Shown one piece after another: positions 1-5,261 of a DNA stretch of 6,540 nt. Made by a program: the position numbers and the translations under genes. Source of the DNA: Pseudomonadota bacterium. GTDB lineage: Bacteria > Pseudomonadota > Alphaproteobacteria > Rhizobiales > Devosiaceae. The stretch is from positions 1-6,540 of the forward strand of contig JAEYTN010000588.1 in the NCBI GenBank assembly GCA_023433985.1, given 5' to 3'. The stretch's first letter is position 1; each line of letters starts with the position of its first letter. A model generated the notes under the pieces. It was not told the DNA's origin. It did no database searches and saw only the letters and a program-made list of their open reading frames with translations.

Positions 1-466
1 CTTTGGCGGCTTTGACGAAGGCGAAATGGAGGTCGGGGCAGTTTTCGGCGTGGCGGGTGAGGGCGGCGCCGGATTTGCGGCAAGGGGCGTTGTCGCCGTC
101 GATGCGGATGGTGGCGCCGGAGGGGAAGAGGAGGAGGGTGCGGGGCGGCAGCTGGGTGAGGCCGGGGATGCCGGAGAGGAGGAGATTGGCGCCGATCCAG
201 GCTGGATCTAGGTGGGGAAGCTCCAGCGTGGCGGCGACTTCCGCGAGTTCTTCGGCCGAGAGGATGGAGATCTGGCGTTCGTTGCGCATGGGGGTGCCGC
301 GCGGATACCAGGGCTCACGCGGGCCGGCGAGGCGGGTGAGGCCTTCGTGGCGATCGCCGACGATGCCGGCATAGGTGAGAATCAGCTCATCGCGGGCGGT
401 GGATTCGACCGCCCTGCTCTCGACCACGAAGGTGCCTTCGACGCGGGCGGCGAGGACACGGCTCAT
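1..466 (-). CDS. MOSC-domain protein, 3' part cut off by the window edge
   Basis: The frame is open from ATG 466 to the left edge (155 codons, no stop), so the C-terminus lies outside the window. MOSC domains are the sulfur-carrier fold shared by molybdenum-cofactor sulfurase C-termini and the YiiM family. Stand-alone forms are usually cytoplasmic and linked to molybdenum cofactor or detoxification chemistry. The family pattern is visible: VGDRHEG (residues 36-42), RNERQISI (61-68), GANLLLSGIPGL (92-103), and the invariant cysteine context GDNAPCRKSG with Cys129, the proposed sulfur-carrying residue. The start ATG overlaps the stop of the upstream rarD-like gene as ATGA, so translation is probably coupled and the two share a transcript. 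The precise substrate cannot be told from sequence. Domain assignment is firm; subfamily is open because the end is missing. Confidence 0.85.
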   Translation of the reverse strand, partial: MSRVLAARVEGTFVVESRAVESTARDELILTYAGIVGDRHEGLTRLAGPREPWYPRGTPMRNERQISILSAEELAEVAATLELPHLDPAWIGANLLLSGIPGLTQLPPRTLLLFPSGATIRIDGDNAPCRKSGAALTRHAENCPDLHFAFVKAAK

Positions 467-1431
467 GCTGCGGCGCGGCGACGGCGGACTACGGAATCGG
501 CGGTGTAGACGACGAGCGACAGCCAGATCAACCCGAAGCTCAGCAGCCGCAGCGGGTTGAGATGCTCGCCGAAGACGGTGATCGCCAGGATGAAGGCGAT
601 CGACGGCGCGAGGTATTGCAGCATGCCGATGGTGGTGAGGCGGAGCCGTTGCACGGCGAAGGCGAAGAGCAGCAGCGGCACGGCGGTGGCGGGGCCGGTG
701 AGGACCAGCAGGAACAGCGTCCACGGATCGGCGTGGGGACCGATGCCGCCATCGCGGATGAAGGTGAACGCGAGCCAGGCGAGCGCCACCGGCGAGAGGA
801 CCGCCGTTTCGACGAAGAGGCCGGCGAGCGACGAGGCTTTCGCGGTCTTCCGCATGTAGCCGTAGACGGCGAAGGTCAGTGCGAGGCCAAGCGCGATGTA
901 GGGCACGCCCCCTACCCCAACGGCCTGGATCAGCACGGCGACCGCGGCGATGGAGACGGCGACCCACTGCGTGCGGTTGAGGCGTTCGCCAAGCAGCGCA
1001 AGGCCCATCGCGACGTTGACGATGGGGTTGATGAAGTAGCCGAAGCTCGCCTCGAGCACCTGGTTGCTCTCGACGGCGTAGACATAGATCAGCCAGTTGC
1101 CCGCGAGGATGAACGCGGCGAGCGCCATCTTGCGCACTGCCACCGCGTCGCGCATGGCTTCGCGGACTTCGGCAGTACGGCTGGCAAGGATGAGGATGAT
1201 GCCGACGAAGAGCAGCGACCAGAGCGTGCGGTCGGCGACGAGGGTCGTAGCTGGCACGCTGTGCAGCAGGTCGAACAGCAGCGGCAGGAAGCCCCAGAGC
1301 AGGTAGGCGGCGAGGCCCGAGGCGAGGCCGGCTTCGGAGGAACGAGGTTCGGCGGAGGTGATGGTCGCCAAGGGGCGGGCTTTCGGCAAGGAGGTGGTGG
1401 GGGGTGTAGCAGCGGGAGGACGGGCGGACAA
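463..1431 (-). CDS. rarD: RarD-type EamA/DMT-family permease
   Basis: This is an inner-membrane protein of the drug/metabolite transporter superfamily, subgroup RarD (named for the E. coli 'chloramphenicol-sensitive' protein; transported substrate unknown). About ten hydrophobic segments follow a polar N-terminus. The RarD signature is present: AAYLLWGFLPLLF (41-53), then EASFGYFINPIVNV (127-140) and the LLGERLN loop. The C-terminus ends in a basic VVRRRRAAA tail. As drawn the protein is 322 residues, about 20 longer than usual, because the frame has no ATG before the first membrane segment. The first candidate start is TTG 1431; in-frame TTG codons also lie at 1389 and 1371, and the 1371 start gives 302 residues, nearer family length. 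None has a convincing Shine-Dalgarno, so the N-terminus is uncertain. It leads the operon with the MOSC gene (ATGA overlap) and is divergent from the host-attachment gene. Confidence 0.88.
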   Translation of the reverse strand: MSARPPAATPPTTSLPKARPLATITSAEPRSSEAGLASGLAAYLLWGFLPLLFDLLHSVPATTLVADRTLWSLLFVGIILILASRTAEVREAMRDAVAVRKMALAAFILAGNWLIYVYAVESNQVLEASFGYFINPIVNVAMGLALLGERLNRTQWVAVSIAAVAVLIQAVGVGGVPYIALGLALTFAVYGYMRKTAKASSLAGLFVETAVLSPVALAWLAFTFIRDGGIGPHADPWTLFLLVLTGPATAVPLLLFAFAVQRLRLTTIGMLQYLAPSIAFILAITVFGEHLNPLRLLSFGLIWLSLVVYTADSVVRRRRAAA

Positions 1432-1463
1432 ATCAGAGTTTGTGATTGGGGGTATTCGCCCGG

Positions 1464-1492
1464 GGCGGAGCTGCCCTGAACCGGGCTCCGCC
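1464..1492. repeat. Hairpin in the rarD/host-attachment divergent gap
   Basis: GGCGGAGC (1464-1471) is repeated as its exact reverse complement GCTCCGCC (1485-1492) around a 13-base loop. No T-run follows on either strand. It lies between two divergent genes, so it could be an operator, a 5'-leader structure of the rarD transcript, or a chance GC-rich stem. The rest of the gap from 1432 to about 1575 shows no gene and no promoter that I can defend. Confidence 0.45.
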
Positions 1493-1575
1493 TGCGGCTC
1501 TCCACCTGCGACGTCGGCGACCTGATCCCGATCAAACCATTAACGCCGTGATGCGTTGAGGTGGAGCACCCCCAT

Positions 1576-1580
1576 GGAGG
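1576..1580 (+). promoter_or_regulatory. Ribosome binding site fixing the host-attachment start
   Basis: GGAGG lies 5 bases before ATG 1586, which supports MKAKTTW as the N-terminus. A weaker purine stretch, AGGTGGAG (1559-1566), lies 7 bases before ATG 1574, which would give a protein four residues longer (MEDM before MKAK). ATG 1583 is too close to GGAGG to be favoured. Confidence 0.6.
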
Positions 1581-1585
1581 ACATG

Positions 1586-2038
1586 ATGAAAGCCAAGACC
1601 ACCTGGATCCTCATTGCCGACGGCGCGCAGGCCAAGGTTTTCGAGCACAAGGGGCGCGGCAAGGGCTTGCAGATCATCGAAGGCCTGCAGTTCGAGCAGG
1701 AGCCGCTGCAGGCGCGCGAAATCATGGCCGACCGCCCCGGCAACAGCATCGGCTCGCAGGGCGCGCGGAACAGCGGCGGAGTCGAGTACTCATCCGATCC
1801 GGTGGCAGTGCGCGAGCGGCGGTTTGTGGAGAGCGTCGCCGAAGCGCTGGAGAAGCAGCTGCAGCAGGGCGCGTTCGAGCGCCTGATCGTGGCCGCGGCA
1901 CCGACGGCATTGGGCGACCTGCGGCCGGCCTTCAGCAAGACGCTGCGGGAGACGATCGTCGCCGAACTGCCCAAGGACCTGACGAACATCCCGACGCCCA
2001 AGCTCGAGGCGCATTTCGACGGCATCCTGCCGGTGTAG
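1586..2038 (+). CDS. Host-attachment protein (PF10116 / baeRF-like)
   Basis: A soluble 150-residue protein of the family annotated 'protein required for attachment to host cells', common in Rhizobiales. It is related to the bacterial/archaeal-eukaryotic release-factor (baeRF) domains; the biochemical role is not established. Family marks are the N-terminal strand TTWILIADGAQAKVFE (5-20), the middle segment REIMADRPGNS (44-54), the DP-V--RE--FV pattern (71-81) before a helix, and the C-terminal core LIVAAAPTALGDLRP (100-114) followed by KDLTNIP (130-136). There is no signal peptide or membrane segment, so a direct adhesin role is unlikely. Length and all blocks match a complete family member. 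It appears monocistronic: divergent from rarD, convergent with the secreted-protein gene, with a stem-loop after its stop. Starts at 1583 or 1574 are possible alternatives. Confidence 0.85.
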   Translation: MKAKTTWILIADGAQAKVFEHKGRGKGLQIIEGLQFEQEPLQAREIMADRPGNSIGSQGARNSGGVEYSSDPVAVRERRFVESVAEALEKQLQQGAFERLIVAAAPTALGDLRPAFSKTLRETIVAELPKDLTNIPTPKLEAHFDGILPV

Positions 2039-2059
2039 CGCGTACCGGCAAAGGCGGGC

Positions 2060-2087
2060 GGAGCGGCCGCGTGGGCCGCTCCTTGTT
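2060..2087 (+). terminator. Rho-independent terminator of the host-attachment gene
   Basis: A perfect 9-bp stem, GGAGCGGCC (2060-2068) and GGCCGCTCC (2074-2082), closes a 5-base loop GCGTG and is followed by TTGTT. It starts 21 bases after the host-attachment stop. The gene on the other strand ends at 2090, so the same stem may serve the convergent transcript, although the T-tract on that strand (CCTTTGCC) is poor. Confidence 0.8.
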
Positions 2088-2089
2088 CG

Positions 2090-2599
2090 TCAGTTGCCGT
2101 ATTGCAGCGAGTTCAGCACCTTGCCGGCGCGGTAGGCGGCGACGGTGGCGTCGGAGGTCAGGCTCCAGAACACGACCTGCACCGACCCGAGGCCAGGCTG
2201 CGAGTAATAGAAGTTCTGGAACTCGAGTTCCTGGCCGGGTTCGCCGAACTCGTAGCTGATGACGTTCCACGGCTTGTCGCCGACGTTCTCGATCCGCTCG
2301 CGGATGATCTTCGGTTCCGTGCCGCCATTGGCATTGGCGGCGTTGGTGAGCACCGCGCCCCGGAAGTCGGACGGCGTGAAGGTTTCCTTTTCCGTGATGA
2401 TGGCGAAGCCGATCGTGCCGTCGGGCGCGAAATAGAGGAACTCCTGGTCCCCCTGCGGAGCCTGCAGCTCCCAATCGACCTCGTCGATGCAGGCGGAAAG
2501 CTTCAGGGCCTTGGAGCTGATGGTGTCGCAGGCGGCCATCGCCGGCGTCGCAACGAGGCCCGCCGCAACCAGCGTTGCGGCGAGGATAGTCTTCTTCAT
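2090..2599 (-). CDS. Small secreted protein of unknown function
   Basis: I do not recognise the family. The 169-residue product has a clear Sec signal peptide: MKK, a hydrophobic stretch TILAATLVAAGLVATP, and a likely signal peptidase I site after AMA (residue 22 or 23). The mature protein of about 147 residues is acidic and probably periplasmic or released. It has two cysteines close to its start, Cys24 and Cys37, which could form a disulfide. Its predicted make-up is mostly beta-strands rich in aromatic residues (FLYFAPDGTIGFAI, FQNFYYSQPG, VQVVFWSL). ATG 2599 is chosen over the in-frame start at 2686 because it begins the signal peptide and has GAGGGG about 10 bases upstream. It lies 70 bases downstream of the rhodanese gene on the same strand, so co-transcription is possible but not shown. 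It converges with the host-attachment gene. Confidence 0.8.
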   Translation of the reverse strand: MKKTILAATLVAAGLVATPAMAACDTISSKALKLSACIDEVDWELQAPQGDQEFLYFAPDGTIGFAIITEKETFTPSDFRGAVLTNAANANGGTEPKIIRERIENVGDKPWNVISYEFGEPGQELEFQNFYYSQPGLGSVQVVFWSLTSDATVAAYRAGKVLNSLQYGN

Positions 2600-2639
2600 T
2601 CGGGTATTTCCCCTCGGATAAGAACGAAAGGGAGCTTTG

Positions 2640-2653
2640 GCCGGCGACCCGGC
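2640..2653. repeat. Short hairpin between rhodanese and secreted-protein genes
   Basis: GCCGG (2640-2644) and CCGGC (2649-2653) can pair around CGAC. On the minus strand it follows the rhodanese stop by 16 bases, but no T-run follows. It could be a weak terminator or processing site separating the two minus-strand genes, or chance. Confidence 0.3.
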
Positions 2654-2669
2654 GGTTGGCAAGGCAAAC

Positions 2670-3101
2670 TTATTGCGCTGCCGCAAGTGGTTGGTCGTTG
2701 GCGGCGGGGGTGGTCGCGATCGCGAAACCCTCGTCGAGCCAACCGGTAACGCCGCCGATCATTTCCTTTACGGGGCGGCCGAGCTCGGCGAGCCGCAGCG
2801 CGGCCTTGTTGGCACCGTTGCAGTGCGGGCCGGCGCAGTAGACGACGAACAGCGTCGATTGCGGCCACTCGGCCATGCGGCGGCCGGTGATCTTGCCGTG
2901 CGGCAGGTTGATGGCGCCGGGCACGTGGCCGACGGCGAACAGCGTCGGGCTGCGCACGTCGAGCAGGACGAAATCGGCCTCCTCGCGCGCCAGGGCATCG
3001 TGGACATCCCAGCAATCGGCTTCGAACGAGAGCCGGCGGGCGAAATGGAGGACCGCCTCGGCGGAGGGCGCGGCGGGGAAGAGGGTGACATTGCTGTGCA
3101 T
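2670..3101 (-). CDS. Single-domain rhodanese-like sulfurtransferase
   Basis: A cytoplasmic 143-residue protein with one rhodanese domain, the fold that carries persulfide sulfur on an active-site cysteine; donor and acceptor are unknown. Visible motifs are LLDVRSPTLFAVGHVPGAIN (46-65), the CH2A-type entry block; VVYCAGPHCNGANKAA (86-101) with catalytic Cys89 and a second cysteine at 94; and GGVTGWLDEGF (116-126), the domain end. About 40 residues precede the domain. The loop C-A-G-P-H-C-N-G keeps the normal spacing but has Asn-Gly where Arg/Ser-type residues are common. The start ATG 3101 has AGGAG (complement of 3108-3112) 6 bases upstream. The frame stays open far upstream, but that is only the antisense shadow of ftrA. 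It is divergent from ftrA with a 93-base shared gap, an arrangement I recall for FtrA-type regulators, so FtrA is the likely regulator. Confidence 0.9.
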   Translation of the reverse strand: MHSNVTLFPAAPSAEAVLHFARRLSFEADCWDVHDALAREEADFVLLDVRSPTLFAVGHVPGAINLPHGKITGRRMAEWPQSTLFVVYCAGPHCNGANKAALRLAELGRPVKEMIGGVTGWLDEGFAIATTPAANDQPLAAAQ

Positions 3102-3134
3102 CTGAGGCTCCTGCGGTGTGGAACGGCCGGATGT

Positions 3135-3149
3135 TGCCGGAACGCGGCA
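3135..3149. promoter_or_regulatory. Inverted repeat in the rhodanese/ftrA gap, candidate operator
   Basis: TGCCG-GAACG-CGGCA is a 15-base perfect-arm palindrome in the divergent gap, 34 bases before the rhodanese start. AraC-type activators more often bind direct repeats, so this could belong to another regulator or be chance in GC-rich DNA. A second short palindrome, TGGC-6-GCCA, lies at 3161-3174. Confidence 0.3.
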
Positions 3150-3182
3150 GGATCGGGGAGTGGCGGGAATGCCAATATGCGG

Positions 3183-3188
3183 TAATAT
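3183..3188 (+). promoter_or_regulatory. Candidate -10 box for a leaderless ftrA transcript
   Basis: TAATAT is an AT-rich island in GC-rich DNA, and 6 bases separate it from the ftrA ATG at 3195. That distance would put the transcription start on the A of the start codon. No Shine-Dalgarno is visible upstream of 3195, which fits a leaderless message. The matching -35 position (about 3160-3165, GTGGCG) is poor, which would suit a promoter needing an activator. The box also sits inside the imperfect dyad GCGG-7-CCGC (3179-3193). Confidence 0.4.
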
Positions 3189-3194
3189 CCCGCC

Positions 3195-4154
3195 ATGATG
3201 AGCCAGCGCCCGCATGTCGCGATCCTCGCCTACGACCAGCTCTGCATGTTCGAATTCGGCATTGCGGTGGAGGTGTTCGGGCTGCCGCGTCCGGAGTTCG
3301 AGCCGATCGGCTGGTACACCTGGGAGATCGTGGGGATCGAGCCGGGGCCGTACCGGGCGATGGGCGGGCTGTCGGTAGAGGCGACGCACGACCTCGGTCG
3401 GCTGGCCGCGGCCGACCTGATCGTGGTGCCGGGCTGGCGGGGTGCGAAGGCACCGGTGCCGGAGGGTCTGGCCAAGGCGCTGCGGGCGGCGCATGCGCGC
3501 GGGGCGCGGATCGCGACGCTCTGCTCGGGCGTGTTCGTGCCGGCGCGGGCGGGACTGCTCGACGGGAAGCGCGCGACAACGCACTGGCGCTATGCCGAGA
3601 CGCTGGCGGCGGAGTGTCCGGCGGTGACGGTGGAGCCCGGCATTCTCTATGTCGAGGATGGGGGGGTGCTGACGGCAGCAGGATCGGCGGCGGGGATCGA
3701 CCTCTGCCTCCACATCGTGCGCTCGGATTTCGGGCGCGACGTCGCGAACGCCGTGGCGCGGCGGCTGGTGCTGCCGGCGCACCGCGATGGCGGGCAGGCG
3801 CAGTTCATCGCGCGGCCGGTGGCGAAGGAGCGGCGCGGGCGGGTGGGACCTCTGCTCGACACGCTGCGCGAGCGGCTCGACGAGGGGTGGACGATTGCAA
3901 GGATGGCAGACCTCGCAGCCCTTTCCGAGCGCAGCCTCATCCGGCACTTTCGCGACGCGACGGGGATGAGCCCGCTGAGCTGGCTGATCGCCGAGCGGGT
4001 GGAGCGGGTGAAGGAACTGCTGGAATCGACGGGGCTGGGGCTCGACGAGATTGCCACGGCGACCGGCTTCGGGAGCCAGGAGACGCTGCGTCATCATTTT
4101 CGGGCGCGGACGGGGGTGAGCCCGACCGCGTTCAGGCGCGCGTTCGCGGCTTAG
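3195..4154 (+). CDS. ftrA: FtrA/GlxA-type AraC-family transcriptional regulator
   Basis: A 319-residue DNA-binding regulator with two parts. Residues 7-190 form a DJ-1/PfpI-like (class I glutamine amidotransferase-like) sensor domain, with the opening strand VAILAYDQLCMFEFG (8-22), the loop VVPGWRGAKAPVPE (77-90), and the elbow TLCSGVFV (108-115) carrying Cys110. The family blocks HWRYAE (130-135) and GSAAGIDLCLHIVR (163-176) follow. Residues 215-319 form an AraC-type domain with two helix-turn-helix units: ARMADLAALSERSLIRHF (235-252) and LDEIATATGFGSQETLRHHF (283-302), ending in the usual GVSPTAFRRAF. Order and length match the family annotated 'transcriptional activator FtrA'. The ligand and target genes are unknown; the divergent rhodanese gene is the obvious target. 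ATG 3195 is chosen because the domain starts immediately after; ATG 3198 is equally usable. Its stop overlaps the stop of the convergent toxin remnant. Confidence 0.9.
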   Translation: MMSQRPHVAILAYDQLCMFEFGIAVEVFGLPRPEFEPIGWYTWEIVGIEPGPYRAMGGLSVEATHDLGRLAAADLIVVPGWRGAKAPVPEGLAKALRAAHARGARIATLCSGVFVPARAGLLDGKRATTHWRYAETLAAECPAVTVEPGILYVEDGGVLTAAGSAAGIDLCLHIVRSDFGRDVANAVARRLVLPAHRDGGQAQFIARPVAKERRGRVGPLLDTLRERLDEGWTIARMADLAALSERSLIRHFRDATGMSPLSWLIAERVERVKELLESTGLGLDEIATATGFGSQETLRHHFRARTGVSPTAFRRAFAA

Positions 4155-4291
4155 CGGTAGACGTCGCGGCGGTTGCCGATTTCGACTATCAGCACGACGA
4201 GCACGTCGTCCTCAATCTTTGCGAGGATACGAAAGTCGGCAACCCGGTAGAATATCAGCAGGCGAGCATGGGTGAACCTCCTCGTGCGCGT
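4151..4291 (-). pseudogene. C-terminal remnant of a RelE/ParE-type toxin
   Basis: Reading the minus strand to TAA at 4153-4151, the frame gives FYRVADFRILAKIEDD, then VLVVLIVEIGNRRDVYR. This is the C-terminal strand pair of RelE/ParE-family toxins, where YRVGDYRI, IEDD and a terminal GHRREVYR block are typical; the Arg pair and terminal Tyr-Arg tail are kept. Intact toxins have about 85-95 residues; here only about 35 match, the 5' half is absent, and there is no in-frame start. The frame is bounded upstream by the TGA at 4294-4292, which is the stop of the neighbouring hydrolase read in the same frame. No antitoxin gene is present. I read it as a decayed toxin gene whose 5' side was lost at the edge of the hydrolase gene. 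Function is almost certainly gone. Recognition is by eye. Confidence 0.7.
4277..4282 (-). promoter_or_regulatory. Orphan strong ribosome binding site after the hydrolase gene
   Basis: On the minus strand AGGAGG lies 7 bases before an ATG at 4269-4267, 9 bases past the hydrolase stop. The reading frame opened is only ATG CTC GCC TGC TGA (4269-4255), one frame away from the toxin remnant. It looks like the start signals of a lost gene, possibly of the toxin or its antitoxin, joined to foreign or out-of-frame sequence. Confidence 0.4.
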
Positions 4292-5131
4292 TCAGTCCTC
4301 GTCCTCGTCGTCCGCCCCCTGCCCCGTTACGGCTTCGAGGAATTCGAGGAGGATGGGGTTGAAGAGATCCGGGCGTTCGAGGCTGGGGAAGTGGGCGGTG
4401 TCTTCGAGGACGATGGCGAAGGCGTTCTCCAGCTCCTCCGACAGGTCTTCGTGACGGGCGACGATGTCGGGCATGTCGAGTTCGCCGACGACCAGCAGGG
4501 TGGGCGCGGCGATGGCCGAGAGGTTGTCGACGGCGTCGTCGGGAAACTCTTCCTGCGTCAGCTCGGGGTGGTTGAGGTGGATGGCGTTCATCTTGAGGAA
4601 GAGCTCGCGCGGCTCGCCCTGGACGCGGCCGGCCTCAGAGAGCGGGCCATCGAGCCACAGATGGGCCTCGATGCGGTTGACTGTATCGAGGTTGCCGCGC
4701 TCGGTGGCGTATTCGAGCGCATCCTCGAGGTCGGCGGCTTCCTCGGGGATTTCGCTGTCCTCGCCGCCGGTGATGGCGGTGCCGACGAGGACGAGGCCGA
4801 TCGTGCGCTCGGGATGCTCGAGGGCGAAATCGATGGCAAGGCCGCCGCCCATCGAGGAACCGACGAGGATCGCGGCGTGAATGCTCAGCCGGTCGAGCAC
4901 CGCTTCGAGGTCGACGAGGTGGTTGAAAGGGACGTCGGGCGTTTCGGTCTCGCCGAAGCCGCGCCGGTCATAGGAGACGACGTGGTAGCCCTCTTCGGCC
5001 AGCGCGTGCATCTGCTCGGCCCACATGCGGCGGTCGGTGACGCCGGAGTGGAGGAATACCACCGGGATACCGAAGCCGTCGGCCTCGCCGCGGATGATGG
5101 CGCCGTCGAACTCGATCTCGAAGGGGGACAT
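4292..5131 (-). CDS. Alpha/beta-fold hydrolase, substrate unknown
   Basis: A complete 279-residue cytoplasmic alpha/beta hydrolase. The oxyanion block VVFLHSGVTDRRMW (24-37) is followed by SYDRRGFGETE (53-63), the nucleophile elbow VGSSMGGG (90-97) with Ser93, the acid in VVGELDMPDI (214-223, Asp219), and the base in EDTAHFPSLERP (243-254, His247). The triad is intact, so it should be active, most likely on an ester, lactone or similar bond; motif content does not separate esterase, lactonase or C-C hydrolase. The lid region (about 122-195) is unusually acidic, and the C-terminus ends in a run DDEDED. ATG 5131 has GGAG (complement of 5138-5141) 6 bases upstream. It follows tam on the same strand after 130 bases, so a joint transcript is possible. 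The next sequence downstream is the toxin remnant in the same frame. Confidence 0.88.
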   Translation of the reverse strand: MSPFEIEFDGAIIRGEADGFGIPVVFLHSGVTDRRMWAEQMHALAEEGYHVVSYDRRGFGETETPDVPFNHLVDLEAVLDRLSIHAAILVGSSMGGGLAIDFALEHPERTIGLVLVGTAITGGEDSEIPEEAADLEDALEYATERGNLDTVNRIEAHLWLDGPLSEAGRVQGEPRELFLKMNAIHLNHPELTQEEFPDDAVDNLSAIAAPTLLVVGELDMPDIVARHEDLSEELENAFAIVLEDTAHFPSLERPDLFNPILLEFLEAVTGQGADDEDED

Positions 5132-5198
5132 GAGGGGCTCCGCGCGTCAGAAAACGCGGGGCTTAGCATTTGGCGCGGCAGGTGGCGAGGCCGGTTTT

Positions 5199-5252
5199 CC
5201 CGCGTGCGCAGGTATCGCGAGCCTTCGCGGCCGCCGGGGCAGGATGGCCGCG
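5199..5252. repeat. Paired stem-loops between tam and the hydrolase gene
   Basis: CGCGGCC (5226-5232) and GGCCGCG (5246-5252) form a 7-bp stem with a 13-base loop, starting 9 bases after the tam stop on the minus strand. A second stem, CCCGC (5199-5203) with GCAGG (5208-5212, one G-T pair), follows. There is no T-run, so a classical terminator is not supported. The arrangement resembles a worn copy of the dispersed palindromic intergenic elements of alphaproteobacteria, but one copy cannot prove that. Confidence 0.3.
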
Positions 5253-5261
5253 CGGCGGTGT

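Noticed and set aside
1..508. Short plus-strand frames at 3-374, 26-211 and 212-508
   Set aside because: They are antisense to the MOSC gene; their translations have no motifs, while the minus-strand frame carries the VGDRH and APC blocks.
562..1479. A 305-codon plus-strand open frame antisense to rarD
   Set aside because: The translation is Gly/Arg/Glu/Asp-rich without domain motifs, while the opposite strand encodes a clear ten-segment membrane protein.
2600..2686. N-terminal extension of the secreted protein from an upstream start at 2686
   Set aside because: It would place 29 residues before the signal peptide and overlap the rhodanese end; ATG 2599 starts a normal Sec signal sequence.
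2670..4097. A 475-codon minus-strand frame that would extend the rhodanese N-terminus
   Set aside because: The extension beyond 3101 is antisense to ftrA and Arg/His/Pro-rich. ATG 3101 has a good ribosome binding site and leaves a complete rhodanese domain.
5143..5158. CGCGT-6-ACGCG dyad upstream of the hydrolase start
   Set aside because: Five-base GC arms are common by chance in this composition, and nothing links it to a promoter or terminator.
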